Counted from the first letter of the stretch, positions 19,270-28,236 are shown. The stretch: 64,000 nucleotides of DNA from Candidatus Pseudomonas phytovorans (GCA_029202525.1 CP119325.1:4252001-4316000), one strand, 5' to 3'. Notes: generated by a model from the letters alone, not told the origin. A program made the numbers and translations.

Positions 19270-20391
19270 TCAGCGACGGGCGAAACGCGCCAGGCGCTGT
19301 TCGTCCAGGGTCAGGCCCAGGCCTGGGGTACGGGGAATGTGCAGGTGGAAGTCGCGGTACTGCGGCGGCTCGTTGACAATTTCTTCGGTCAGCAGCAGCG
19401 GGCCGAACAGCTCGGTGCCCCAGGTCAGTTGGCGCAGGGTAAGGAAGGCATGGGCCGAGGCCAGGGTGCCGATCGAACCTTCGAGCATGGTGCCGCCATA
19501 CAGGCCGATACCGGCGGCCTCGGCGATTTGTGCGGTGCGCAGCACGGCACGCGGGCCGCCGTTCTTGGCGATTTTCAGGGCAAAGATGCTGGCCGCGCCG
19601 TCGGCGGCCAGGCTGAAGGCATCCTCGACGCTTTCGATCGACTCATCAGCCATGATCGGTGCAGGGCTGCGCTGGTTCAGGCGCACCTGGCCACCCCGGT
19701 TGATGCGCGAAATCGGCTGTTCGATCAGGTCGATACCGTTCTCGCCCAGCACCTGGCAAGCGCGGATGGCCTGGGATTCGTCCCAGTATTGATTGACGTC
19801 CACCCGCACACTGGCGCTGTCGCCCAGCTCGCGTTTTATCGTCACTACGTGCTTCAGGTCCTGCTCCACCGGGTTGGCACCAATCTTCAGTTTGAACACC
19901 CGGTGACGGCGGATCTCCAGCATGTGTTGCGCTTCGGCGATGTCACGGGCGGTGTCGCCGCTGGCCAGGGTCCAGGCCACTTCCAGGCTGTCGCGCACCC
20001 GGCCGCCCAGCAGTTCGCTGACCGGCAGGCCCAGGCGTTTTCCCTGGGCGTCGAGCAAGGCGCTTTCAATACCCGACTTGGCAAAGGTATTGCCCTTGGC
20101 CAGCTTGTCCAGCTTGAGCATGGCGGCGTTGATATTGTCTGCCGGAAGGCCGATCAGCGCCGGGGCCAGGTGCGCGTCAATGTTGGCCTTGATGCCCTCG
20201 GGGCTTTCGTAGCCATAGGCCAGGCCGCCAATGGTAGTGGCCTCGCCGACACCTTCCACGCCATCGCTGCAGCGCACGCGCAATACCACCAGGGTCTGCT
20301 GTTGCATCGTGTGCATGGCCAGCTTGTGCGGGCGAATGGTCGGCAGGTCGACGATAATTGCATCAATACGTTCAATCAGCGCGCTTGTCAT
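19270..20391 (-). CDS. catB: Muconate cycloisomerase
   Basis: A 373-residue enolase-superfamily enzyme converting cis,cis-muconate to muconolactone. The catalytic KxK motif is Lys167-Leu-Lys169 in VFKLKIG, and the divalent-metal ligands Asp198, Glu224 and Asp249 stand in VRVDVNQ, LIEQP and IMADES, the numbering expected for the P. putida enzyme. It is the first gene of catBCA, divergent from catR. Its ribosome site is weak, with only a poor purine stretch before the ATG. Confidence 0.97.
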   Translation of the reverse strand: MTSALIERIDAIIVDLPTIRPHKLAMHTMQQQTLVVLRVRCSDGVEGVGEATTIGGLAYGYESPEGIKANIDAHLAPALIGLPADNINAAMLKLDKLAKGNTFAKSGIESALLDAQGKRLGLPVSELLGGRVRDSLEVAWTLASGDTARDIAEAQHMLEIRRHRVFKLKIGANPVEQDLKHVVTIKRELGDSASVRVDVNQYWDESQAIRACQVLGENGIDLIEQPISRINRGGQVRLNQRSPAPIMADESIESVEDAFSLAADGAASIFALKIAKNGGPRAVLRTAQIAEAAGIGLYGGTMLEGSIGTLASAHAFLTLRQLTWGTELFGPLLLTEEIVNEPPQYRDFHLHIPRTPGLGLTLDEQRLARFARR

Positions 20392-20526
20392 TGTTGCCAG
20401 GTCTCGTCAGGTCGGGCTGCCAGTCGCAGGCCCGAATGGTGCATTTACTTGATTGTTCAAGGATTGCGCGAGACCCTGATGACCGTCCAATATCAAATGA
20501 ATCTCCCACCATACCCTGGAGGTCTT
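20392..20526. promoter_or_regulatory. catR-catB divergent regulatory region
   Basis: The 135-base gap should hold the CatR sites controlling catBCA. Read on the minus strand, AGACCTCCAGGGTATGG overlaps the catR start region and contains an ACC-N4-GGGT dyad like the CatR high-affinity site; GGTCATCAGGGTCTCG further towards catB may be the activation site. CTTGA-TTGT-TCAAG (20448-20461) is another small dyad. Site assignments rest on recalled family patterns, not measurement. Confidence 0.5.
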
Positions 20527-21399
20527 GTGGAGCTGCGCCACCTGCGTTATTTCAAGGTCCTGGCCGAAACCCTGAACTTCACCCGCGCCGCCGAGCTGCT
20601 GCACATTGCCCAGCCCCCCTTGAGCCGGCAGATCAGCCAGCTGGAAGACCAGCTTGGCACCCTGCTGGTCGTGCGTGAACGCCCGTTGCGGCTCACCGAA
20701 GCCGGCCGTTTCTTCTACGAGCAGACCTGCACCGTGCTGCAACAGCTGCAGAACATCAGCGACAACACCCGCCGCATTGGCCAGGGTCAGCGCCAGTGGC
20801 TGGGCATCGGCTTTGCCCCCTCGACCCTGTACAACGTGCTGCCAGAACTGATCCGCGAGCTGCGCCAGGACAGCGAGCTGGAGCTGGGCCTGAGCGAGAT
20901 GACCACGCTGCAGCAGGTAGAAGCGTTGAAGAGCGGGCGCATCGACATCGCCTTCGGGCGCATTCGCATCGACGACGCGGCCATTCACCAACAGGTACTG
21001 CTTGAAGACCCGCTGGTGGCGGTGCTGCCCAAGGGCCACCCGCTGTCGGGCAGCCCGCTCAGCCTTGCCCAGCTGGCTGGCGAGGCGTTCATCCTCTACC
21101 CGGCCAACCCCCGGCCCAGTTATGCCGACCACGTGCTGGCGCTGTTCGCCCAGCACGGCATGAGCATCCGCGTCAGCCAGTGGGCCAACGAACTGCAGAC
21201 GGCCATCGGCCTGGTGGCCGTCGGCGTTGGGGTGACCCTGGTGCCAGCGTCGGTACAACAGCAGCACCGCACCGATATCGAGTATGCCGGCCTGCTTGAT
21301 AGCAGCGCCGTCAGCCCGATCATCCTCAGCCGCCGCAAGGGTGATGTGAGCCCGATCATGCAGCGCTGCCTGGCACTGATCGAGCAACAGGCAACATGA
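20527..21399 (+). CDS. catR: LysR family regulator of catBCA
   Basis: A 290-residue LysR protein opening VELRHLRYFKVLAETLNFTRAAELLHIAQPPLSRQISQLE, the BenM/CatM/CatR type. It activates catBCA in response to cis,cis-muconate and represses its own gene. The frame stays open far upstream through the catB shadow; GTG at 20527 is chosen because GGAGG precedes it and the protein then has the known CatR length. It is divergent from catB. A REP element lies behind it. Confidence 0.95.
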   Translation: MELRHLRYFKVLAETLNFTRAAELLHIAQPPLSRQISQLEDQLGTLLVVRERPLRLTEAGRFFYEQTCTVLQQLQNISDNTRRIGQGQRQWLGIGFAPSTLYNVLPELIRELRQDSELELGLSEMTTLQQVEALKSGRIDIAFGRIRIDDAAIHQQVLLEDPLVAVLPKGHPLSGSPLSLAQLAGEAFILYPANPRPSYADHVLALFAQHGMSIRVSQWANELQTAIGLVAVGVGVTLVPASVQQQHRTDIEYAGLLDSSAVSPIILSRRKGDVSPIMQRCLALIEQQAT

Positions 21400-21414
21400 A
21401 CAAACCTCGCACCC

Positions 21415-21499
21415 TGTGTGAGCGGGCGTGCCCGCGAACACGGGCAAAGCCCGTGCCATCCACCGAGGCGCCTGCTTCGCGGGCATGCCCGCTCCCACA
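21415..21499. repeat. REP element with a one-base arm variant
   Basis: An 85-base copy behind catR. The left arm reads TGTGTGAGCGGGC, with T in place of the usual third G of TGTGGGAGC, while the right arm is standard. Confidence 0.85.
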
Positions 21500-21539
21500 G
21501 GGACTGTGTACCGTGGCCCCATAGCCTGCGCCTGTCCCG

Positions 21540-21555
21540 TATACCCATCGGTATA
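21540..21555. promoter_or_regulatory. TATACC-N4-GGTATA palindrome, downstream copy
   Basis: A perfect 6-bp inverted repeat with four-base spacer, between the convergent ends of catR and the LuxR gene. The same palindrome is found before eutH at 23897. Role uncertain. Confidence 0.4.
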
Positions 21556-21563
21556 TCGCGATA

Positions 21564-21580
21564 GGGCCGCACAGCGGCCC
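21564..21580. terminator. Possible bidirectional terminator hairpin
   Basis: GGGCCGC, loop ACA, GCGGCCC, between the catR and LuxR gene ends. No T tract on either side. Confidence 0.35.
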
Positions 21581-21623
21581 CAGGATTTCACCATCAAGGC
21601 AACAATCGAGGGGCCGCTTCGCG

Positions 21624-22421
21624 CTATGCCTTGGCCAGGTAGTCGATAAACAGGCGAAACAACTCGGCGTTGGTGGAAATTCCCAGCCGCTGGTAAATAT
21701 TGTGCTTGTGCACTTTCACCGTCCCCTCCGAAATATTCATCTGCCGCGCAATCGACGCATTGCTGTGGCCCTGCAACAGCAGTTTGGCGATAACGCGCTG
21801 GGTCTCGGTCAGCTGCCCTTGCAGGATCTCGACAAAGGCATCCTCCAGCACCGCCCCCTCTGGTAAAGCGCGCAGGCGATCGGCATAGCGCAACCGGCAA
21901 TGCTGGCCGTATGCAGATGCCAGAACCGGCGCCATCCCGGCCAACAGGTCCATTTGCGCTGCACTGAAATCACCACTGCTGTGGTTGCGCATCAGCGAGT
22001 GGACAATTGCGACCTGGGGCCGCAAGGGAATGATCAAGCCCACCTCCTCCACCGCCGTGCCGTAGTCGGAAGACACACAGGGGTGGATGTCCCTGGAAAT
22101 GGCAAACCCTGAAGAGAAGAAGCAGTCCGGTGCCAGTTCGCTCATGCGCCAAAGCCCGGCCGGGTGCTCGTTGACGCAGGCGACGTAGAACGGATCGAGC
22201 AGATAGCCGCCCCGCACATAAGCGTTCAGGGTGCGCTCGGCCACCGAATGGTTGTAGCCATTGTGCACCAGCAGTGCCGGCTGGTTGAACTGGAACAGGT
22301 AAGCGCAACTCATGTCGAACGCCAGCTTGCTGCGCAGCCATGCATCCAGCGACGGCCCCAACAGGTCGCTGCCGATCGCCTCGATCACCGTCGCCAGGCC
22401 GTTCGCCTCATCTTTTGTCAT
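21624..22421 (-). CDS. LuxR family transcriptional regulator (solo)
   Basis: A 265-residue protein with a C-terminal LuxR/FixJ helix-turn-helix (LTETQRVIAKLLLQGHSNASIARQMNISEGTVKVHKHNIYQRLG, about 198-245) and an N-terminal sensing domain of about 180 residues. The N-terminal domain has neither a receiver aspartate pocket nor a clear acyl-homoserine-lactone pocket, and no synthase gene lies nearby. The phrases GYLLDPFY and ELAPDCFF recur in the second LuxR protein at 35273, so the two are paralogues. It lies 114 bases behind eutH on the same strand and probably controls it. Confidence 0.88.
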   Translation of the reverse strand: MTKDEANGLATVIEAIGSDLLGPSLDAWLRSKLAFDMSCAYLFQFNQPALLVHNGYNHSVAERTLNAYVRGGYLLDPFYVACVNEHPAGLWRMSELAPDCFFSSGFAISRDIHPCVSSDYGTAVEEVGLIIPLRPQVAIVHSLMRNHSSGDFSAAQMDLLAGMAPVLASAYGQHCRLRYADRLRALPEGAVLEDAFVEILQGQLTETQRVIAKLLLQGHSNASIARQMNISEGTVKVHKHNIYQRLGISTNAELFRLFIDYLAKA

Positions 22422-22535
22422 TGTTCATCACGCTCTTGCAAGGAAGGCTTGGTCGACCTTACCGCCTTGATCGGCAAAAAGCACAAAATCCGGGGCGCCC
22501 TGGACGCTCCGGATCATCTGCATGACGCTTTTTGC

Positions 22536-23768
22536 TCAGGACGGCTGGGCCGCCACCTTGAAGGCACCGGCAGCGTCGTCCAGACGCCCCATTTCCTGCG
22601 CCTTGGGCACCGCCAGCCAACTGGCCAGCAGCATGGCGATCAGGCCGCCACTGAGCTTGCCGATCATCAGTGGCAGGATCAGCGACGGCTGGAAGTTGGC
22701 CGAAAAGGCCATGTGGTCGCCAAAGGTGAAGGCGGCGCACACCGAGAAAGCAATCACCAGCACCTTGTCCTTGGGTGGCATGTCGCTGACCAGGCGGAAC
22801 ATGGCCAGAATATTGGCCGAAGCCGCCAACACCCCGGCCGCGCCAACACCCGACATGCCAAAGCGCGAAGCCACCCGCTCGATCGGCCGGGCCAGAAAGC
22901 GCTTGAGCAGGTGCACCATGGGGAATGCCCCACATAGCATCAGACCGATATAGCCGGCAATTTCCAGCGCGCGGAACTGGTCATCGGCATCGGCGATGAT
23001 CGGCGCGAAGCCCCAACTGCCGAACAGGTGGCTGAACAGGCCGGTGAAGTACTGCACGATGGAGGCCACCAGCACCAGCACCACGGCGATGTACATGAAC
23101 TGGCCGAGCTTGAGGAACAGGTACACCATCAGTGTCGGGAAGTAGCGCAACGCCGCTGCCAGGGCGATGCAGAACAGGATCAGCGGCATGAGGTTGCGCA
23201 GCAGCATCGCCCAGGTGAAGTGCAGCGCCTGGGTCGCGGCGCCAGTGGTGGCGATGTCGGGGCGCACGTTCAGGCCCAGGGCCTGCATGGTCATGGCTAT
23301 GATCATGATGCTCACCGGGATGGTCAGCAGCCCGGCCATGATCCCCAGGGCCATGTACTTGTGGTCGACCTTGCGCAGCATGGCCAGCCCTACCGGGATG
23401 ACGAAGATGATCGTGGCGCCGCACTGAAAGCCGGTGATCAGGCCGAGAATCCAGCCTTCCGGGCTTTGCGCCAAGGCCTTGGCCAGCTGGTAGCCGCCCA
23501 TGTCGGAGGCGATGAAGATGGGGCCGGCAATGCCCGGATCGGCGCCGATGGCCTGGAACAGCGGCGCGATCACATGGCTGATACCCGCAGAGATGTAAGG
23601 GATGGCCGCCATGATGCCGGCCACGGGGATGAAGATGGGGCCGATGCTGTGCAACCCGGCGATGAACTCCTGCCCCAGCTCGCCCTCGGGGTTGTAGATG
23701 GATGCCACGGCACCCAGTACCGCGCACACCATGATGACGTAGATGACATACGTGCCGATGCTTTCCAT
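22536..23768 (-). CDS. eutH: EutH-type ethanolamine transporter
   Basis: A 410-residue polytopic membrane protein matching EutH throughout (PVAGIMAAIPYISAGISHVIAPLFQAIGADPGIAGP; FIASDMGGYQLA; FGDHMAFSANF). It should carry ethanolamine across the inner membrane. ATG at 23768 is preferred because GAGGCGG lies seven bases ahead; four codons further upstream is another ATG without a ribosome site. No ethanolamine ammonia-lyase (eutBC) or microcompartment genes are in this window, so it serves enzymes encoded elsewhere. A LuxR gene follows and a palindrome precedes it. Confidence 0.88.
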   Translation of the reverse strand: MESIGTYVIYVIMVCAVLGAVASIYNPEGELGQEFIAGLHSIGPIFIPVAGIMAAIPYISAGISHVIAPLFQAIGADPGIAGPIFIASDMGGYQLAKALAQSPEGWILGLITGFQCGATIIFVIPVGLAMLRKVDHKYMALGIMAGLLTIPVSIMIIAMTMQALGLNVRPDIATTGAATQALHFTWAMLLRNLMPLILFCIALAAALRYFPTLMVYLFLKLGQFMYIAVVLVLVASIVQYFTGLFSHLFGSWGFAPIIADADDQFRALEIAGYIGLMLCGAFPMVHLLKRFLARPIERVASRFGMSGVGAAGVLAASANILAMFRLVSDMPPKDKVLVIAFSVCAAFTFGDHMAFSANFQPSLILPLMIGKLSGGLIAMLLASWLAVPKAQEMGRLDDAAGAFKVAAQPS

Positions 23769-23896
23769 TTGCCGCCTCATTTTTAGAGTTGTGGGGTTGG
23801 CAGGACTGAAATGTCACGGGGCATCGTTGTTGTTATGGCGTGTGCAAGGCGTGCCCCGTCGAGGGCTTAAACTATTCGGCAAGGTGCTGGGCTGTC

Positions 23897-23916
23897 CATA
23901 TACCGGGAGGTATATG
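23897..23916. promoter_or_regulatory. CATATACC-N4-GGTATATG palindrome upstream of eutH
   Basis: A perfect 8-bp inverted repeat with spacer GGGA, 128 bases before the eutH start and just behind the permease stop. Size and symmetry suit a LuxR/NarL-type dimer operator. Its core repeats at 21540. Confidence 0.5.
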
Positions 23917-23922
23917 CGGTTG

Positions 23923-25311
23923 TCAGCGGCGGTAGGCCAGCAGCAGGAACACGAACCACAGCGGCATCACGCACAACGCCAACCGGGTATCCGGCTGCAA
24001 CGCCAGCAGCACCAGCACAAAGCCGAGAAAGGCCAAGGTGGTGACGGCCATCGGCACCCCGCCCGGCAACTTGAACGCCGAAGCAGTGTGCGCAACCGGG
24101 TTGCGTTTGCGATAGGCAAGGTACGCCGCCAGGATCATCGACCAGGTAAAGATCACCAGGATTGCCGACACCGTCGAAATCAGCGTGAACACTGTCATCA
24201 CCTCGGGGATGATGAACAGCAGGCTCAACCCGATCAGCATGCACACTCCTGAAAACACCAGGCTGTACACCGGCACGCTCAGTGCCGAGAGCCTGGCGAA
24301 CAAGGCCGGCGCGTTACGCCGCTCGGCGAGTCCGAACAGCATCCGGCACCCCGAGTAGACACCGCTGTTGGCCGAAGAAGCTGCCGAGGTCAGCACCACG
24401 AAGTTGATCATGCCGGCCGCCGCCGGGAAGCCGGCCAGCAGGAACAGCTCGACGAAGGGGCTGCGGTTGGCCGGCACCTCGGCCCACGACACCACGCTGA
24501 TGATGCACACCAGCGCCAGGATGTAGAACAGCAGAATGCGCAAGGGGATGGTGTTGATCGCCTTGGGCAGCGAGCGATGCGGGTTCTTCGCCTCGGCGGC
24601 GGTGGTGCCGATCAGTTCGGTGCCGGCAAAGGAAAACACGGCAATCTGGAACCCGGCAAAGAAACCGCTGATGCCATGGGGCAGCACCACACCCGGCGCG
24701 ACCACGTTGGATAATGAAGCCACCACGCCATTGGGTGAGGTGTAGGAAGTCGCGATCATCACCGCAGCTGTGATGATCAACAGCACGATGGCGACGATCT
24801 TGATGATGCCGAACCAGAATTCCACCTCGCCAAATATCCGCACCGCCAGCATGTTCAGCCCCAGCAACACAAACAGGGTGAAGAACGCGGGTAGCCACGC
24901 CGGTGCATCGGGGTACCAGTACTGGAAGAACCCGGCTACCACGACCACGTCACCGACCACCGCCACGCTCCAGCTCAGCCAGTACGACCAGCTCAGCACA
25001 AAGCCGGCACGCGGGCCCAGGTAATGGGCGACGATGTCGGCGAACGATTTGAAGCGCAGGTCGGACAACAGCAGCTCGCCCATGGCGCGCATGACGAAGA
25101 ACACGAAGAACCCGAGGATGGCGTAAACCAACAGGATCGAAGTGCCGGACAGCGCGATCACCTTGCCCGAGCCCATGAACAGGCCCGTGCCGATGGCGCC
25201 GCCGATGGAAATCAACTGGATGTGGCGGTTTTCCAGCGTGCGTTGCAGGTGCCCGTCACGGTCGGGCGTTACCGGTTTGCTTTGCTCAAGGCTTGCGGGC
25301 ATGTCTTGCAT
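23923..25311 (-). CDS. APC family amino-acid permease (AAT type)
   Basis: A 462-residue inner-membrane protein with 12 predicted helices. The opening LENRHIQLISIGGAIGTGLFMGSGKVI and the GTELIGTTAAEAKNPHRSLPKAI segment are diagnostic of the amino-acid transporter branch that includes D-serine/D-alanine/glycine (CycA-like) and GABA permeases. It lies between the deacetylase gene (87 bases upstream) and eutH on the same strand. Substrate specificity cannot be decided by eye. Confidence 0.88.
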   Translation of the reverse strand: MQDMPASLEQSKPVTPDRDGHLQRTLENRHIQLISIGGAIGTGLFMGSGKVIALSGTSILLVYAILGFFVFFVMRAMGELLLSDLRFKSFADIVAHYLGPRAGFVLSWSYWLSWSVAVVGDVVVVAGFFQYWYPDAPAWLPAFFTLFVLLGLNMLAVRIFGEVEFWFGIIKIVAIVLLIITAAVMIATSYTSPNGVVASLSNVVAPGVVLPHGISGFFAGFQIAVFSFAGTELIGTTAAEAKNPHRSLPKAINTIPLRILLFYILALVCIISVVSWAEVPANRSPFVELFLLAGFPAAAGMINFVVLTSAASSANSGVYSGCRMLFGLAERRNAPALFARLSALSVPVYSLVFSGVCMLIGLSLLFIIPEVMTVFTLISTVSAILVIFTWSMILAAYLAYRKRNPVAHTASAFKLPGGVPMAVTTLAFLGFVLVLLALQPDTRLALCVMPLWFVFLLLAYRR

Positions 25312-25398
25312 GGCGACCTCTTGTTATTGTTGGCCTGTCACATGTCGCTGTGCCGTGGCGAGGCCCATTACAGGCTCCGTCACGGCTTGTTGCGCGGG

Positions 25399-26430
25399 TT
25401 AGCGTGCGTTTTCAAAACCTTGCAGGGTGTTCACTGCGTTGATGCCGATTTCGTCGACCATGTAACCGCCTTCCATCACGAACAGGGTCGGGATGCCGGC
25501 GCTGGCGATCTCGGCGCCCATGCGCAGGAAGTCTTCGCTGGTGAGCTTGAAGTGGCTGATCGGATCGTCCTCGAAGGTGTCGACGCCAAGCGACACCACG
25601 AGGAATTCGGGCCGCTGCGCAGTGATGCGTTTGAGCGCTTCCTGCAGCGCTACCTGGTACTGCGCCCAAAGCGTGCCTTTGCCCATCGGGTAGTTGGCAT
25701 TGAAGCCCTCACCCGCCCCTGCGCCCCGCTCATTCACATAGCCTGAGAAATACGGGTAGGACACGTGTGGGTCGCCATGCAGCGAGGCAAAGAACACATC
25801 GGGGCGATCGTAGAAGATGTTCTGCGTGCCGTTGCCGTGATGGAAGTCCACATCCAGCACGGCCACGCGTTTGGCGCCCTGGCTCAGGCAGCGCTCGGCG
25901 GCGATGGCGGCGTTGTTCAGGTAGCAATAGCCGCCCATGTACTCGCGGGCGGCGTGGTGCCCCGGCGGGCGGCACAGGGCGAAGGCACTGTCGGCGCCGT
26001 CGATGATGCGCTGCATGCCGGTCAAGGCGACGTTGGCGCTGCTACGCACCGCCTCCCAGGTGCCGGCGGTGATCGGCGCACCAGCGTCCATGGCGTAGAA
26101 GCCCAGCTTGCCATCGATGAATCCGGGTTCACGGTCGATGGCCAGGTCGCGCACCGGCCAGACCAGTGGCAGTGCGTCGTGGGTCTTGCCAGTGGCGGCC
26201 CATTCTGCCCAGGCGTGTTCCAGAAAGCTCACATAGCGCTCGCTGTGCGCCGCCACGTAGCAGGCACGGTCAAAGGCCTGCTCGGCGATGACATCACCGA
26301 GACGGGTGCTGCGCACCCTGGCCAGCACGGTGTCGGCGCGCTGAGGGTTTTCGAACGAAGGCGTTATCGCACCGTCCTTGAGTTCCGAGCCATGGTGCAA
26401 GCGGTGGTTGTTGCTAAAGACTGTCAGCAC
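25399..26430 (-). CDS. Class II histone-deacetylase-fold hydrolase (acetylpolyamine amidohydrolase type)
   Basis: A 343-residue zinc hydrolase. The paired histidines are in RPPGHHAAREY, zinc ligands in DVDFHHGNG and the later VSLGVDTFEDDP, and the tyrosine-containing MEGGYMVDEIG closes the site. The opening LTVFSNNHRLHHGSEL matches pseudomonad AphA/AphB-type acetylpolyamine deacetylases, which release acetate from N-acetylated putrescine or cadaverine. GTG at 26430 follows AAGGA by seven bases and gives that N-terminus; a TTG six codons upstream is the alternative. It is divergent from an Lrp regulator and upstream of a permease. Confidence 0.87.
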   Translation of the reverse strand: MLTVFSNNHRLHHGSELKDGAITPSFENPQRADTVLARVRSTRLGDVIAEQAFDRACYVAAHSERYVSFLEHAWAEWAATGKTHDALPLVWPVRDLAIDREPGFIDGKLGFYAMDAGAPITAGTWEAVRSSANVALTGMQRIIDGADSAFALCRPPGHHAAREYMGGYCYLNNAAIAAERCLSQGAKRVAVLDVDFHHGNGTQNIFYDRPDVFFASLHGDPHVSYPYFSGYVNERGAGAGEGFNANYPMGKGTLWAQYQVALQEALKRITAQRPEFLVVSLGVDTFEDDPISHFKLTSEDFLRMGAEIASAGIPTLFVMEGGYMVDEIGINAVNTLQGFENAR

Positions 26431-26502
26431 GCGAATGTCCTTTTTCAAGGGGTTACCGGATAACCAATTTTCGCGACATGACGGTGAAAATGCTTTGCTT
26501 TA

Positions 26503-26529
26503 TGCTCAATCAAATCCGATTCTTGAGCA
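26503..26529. promoter_or_regulatory. Dyad between deacetylase and Lrp genes
   Basis: TGCTCAA and TTGAGCA form perfect 7-bp arms separated by 13 bases, 24 bases before the Lrp start. The AT-rich centre and spacing suit an Lrp/AsnC-type operator. GGTTA...TAACC lies further towards the deacetylase. Confidence 0.5.
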
Positions 26530-26553
26530 AAGTATTCACAGGATTACGAACCT

Positions 26554-27036
26554 ATGAGCAAAGGTTTTGCCATTGAACAACTGGACGACACCGACCGCGA
26601 GCTGCTGCGTCTTTTGCAGGAAGACGGCACCCTGTCGAGCGCTGCGCTGGGCGAGCGCCTGTCGATGACCGTGACGCCCTGCTGGCGCAGGCGCAAACGG
26701 CTCGAAGAGCTGGGCGTCATCAAGGATTACCAGGCCAACCTCGACCGCAGGAAGCTGGGGTACGACGTGATGGCGTTTGCCCAGGTGCGCTTTGGCAACC
26801 ACTCGGCCGAGGCGCCGGATGAGTTCGAGCAGGTCATTCTAAAGCTGCCGCAGGTGCTGTCGTGCCACAAGGTGACCGGCGAGGCTGACTATGTGCTGAC
26901 GGTGTTGGCCAATGACCTGGAGAGTTATGGGCGGTTTGTCGAAGAAGTGTTGCGCCGCCAGCCCGGGATTGCCTCGATCCAGTCGAGCTTGGCGTTGCGC
27001 GAAGTGAAGGCGGTTTCGCGGATACCCGTAACTTGA
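26554..27036 (+). CDS. Lrp/AsnC family transcriptional regulator
   Basis: A 160-residue protein: an N-terminal AsnC winged helix (LDDTDRELLRLLQEDGTLSSAALGERLSMTVTPCWRRRKRLEELGVI) followed by a RAM ligand-binding domain (about 75-150, VLSCHKVTGEADYVLTVLANDLESYGRFVEEVL). It is divergent from the deacetylase-permease genes and probably controls them in response to an amino acid or polyamine. GGAT precedes the ATG. Confidence 0.92.
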   Translation: MSKGFAIEQLDDTDRELLRLLQEDGTLSSAALGERLSMTVTPCWRRRKRLEELGVIKDYQANLDRRKLGYDVMAFAQVRFGNHSAEAPDEFEQVILKLPQVLSCHKVTGEADYVLTVLANDLESYGRFVEEVLRRQPGIASIQSSLALREVKAVSRIPVT

Positions 27037-27097
27037 AAGCCCACCCAGCCTGCTTTTCTTTCCGGGATATCTCAATTCGCAAGCGCGACGCGGTCTA

Positions 27098-27182
27098 TGT
27101 GGGAGCGGGCGTGCCCGCGAAAAATCCAACCCGGTGCCTGGCACCGGCTGCGCCGGTGTTCGCGGGCACGCCCGCTCCCACA
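27098..27182. repeat. REP element (TGTGGGAGCGGGC family)
   Basis: An 85-base copy between the convergent Lrp and LysR genes, with perfect outer arms and an inner CACCGGC/GCCGGTG stem. Confidence 0.9.
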
Positions 27183-27226
27183 GGGACAGCGCTGCTTTCG
27201 GGCTCACCCCGTACCTGTCAGAAAGA

Positions 27227-28138
27227 TTACTCCGGCAAGCTATAGCGCTCGGCAAAGTACTGCCGGAAAAAGTCCACTGCCACCCGCACCTTGGCCGAGC
27301 TGGCCAGCGGCGAGGTGTATACCGCCCAGATATCCGCCGGTTGGTGATAGGCCTCCAGCACCTGCACCAGGCGCCCATCCTGCAGGCTGTCGTGCACGTC
27401 CCACCATGAGCGCAGCAGTATCCCGCGCCCGTCCAGGCACCACTGGTGCGCCACTTCGCCGTGGTTGGTCGACAGCCCACCCGTCACCCGCACGCTTTCT
27501 TCACCCATCGGCCCCAGCAGTTGCCACACCCCGAACGGGTGGTCGCGCTCCTTGATCACCAGGCAGTCGTGGCTGGCCAGGTCGCCCAGCACCTTGGGCG
27601 CAGCGCGCCTCGCCAGGTACGCCGGCGCGGCGCACAGCACACGGCGGTTGCGTGCCAGCGGCTTGGCGATCAGGTTGGGGGCAATGGCGTTGCCTACGCG
27701 AATGTCCAGGTCGACACCTTCGGCAATCAGGTCCACCAGGCGGTCGTGCACATCCAGGCGAATGTCCAGCCGCGGGTAGCGCTCGGCCAGTTCCGACAAC
27801 GCCGGCGCCACGAACCGCCGGCCCAGGCCCAGGCTGCTGGCGATGCGCAACTGCCCGGCTGGCTCGCGGTGCTGGGCACTGATGTCATCGCCCATGCGCT
27901 GCACGGCATCGAATATCTGCAACGCCCATTGATACACCCGCTCGCCCTCCTCGCTCACCGTCACCCGCCGGGTGGTGCGGTGCAACAGGCGTACTTCGAG
28001 GTTTTGCTCAAGCATGCGGATGCGCTTGCTGATGTACGCCGCCGACATACCCAGCTCGTCGGCCACGGCCGCGAAGCTGGCGCGCTTGGCCACCTGCAGG
28101 AAGATATTGAGGTCGTCGAGGCTGGGCAGATTATTCAC
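27227..28138 (-). CDS. dmlR: LysR family regulator, DmlR-like
   Basis: A 303-residue LysR protein (LNIFLQVAKRASFAAVADELGMSAAYISKRIRMLEQNLEVRLLHRTTRRVTVSEEG) that matches the E. coli DmlR pattern. The start is GTG. It is divergent from a D-malate/tartrate dehydrogenase gene, exactly as dmlR (yeaT) faces dmlA (yeaU) in E. coli, where DmlR activates dmlA in response to malate-type inducers. The gene name rests on similarity plus this synteny. The 98-base divergent gap contains no GTTAAC site, so it may not control the downstream transporter and oxygenase. Confidence 0.8.
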   Translation of the reverse strand: MNNLPSLDDLNIFLQVAKRASFAAVADELGMSAAYISKRIRMLEQNLEVRLLHRTTRRVTVSEEGERVYQWALQIFDAVQRMGDDISAQHREPAGQLRIASSLGLGRRFVAPALSELAERYPRLDIRLDVHDRLVDLIAEGVDLDIRVGNAIAPNLIAKPLARNRRVLCAAPAYLARRAAPKVLGDLASHDCLVIKERDHPFGVWQLLGPMGEESVRVTGGLSTNHGEVAHQWCLDGRGILLRSWWDVHDSLQDGRLVQVLEAYHQPADIWAVYTSPLASSAKVRVAVDFFRQYFAERYSLPE

Positions 28139-28236
28139 GTAGCGTGTTCCAAGAATCCATGATTGGCCAGATTATCTCCAGGCAAAGCCCTTATAGCATG
28201 GCCAGCACCTGTTCCCTAGACAACGAGTGCACCCCC

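Noticed and set aside
19339..20526. N-terminal extension of CatR of almost 400 residues
   Set aside because: The extension is antisense to catB; the GTG at 20527 has a good ribosome site and gives the normal CatR length.
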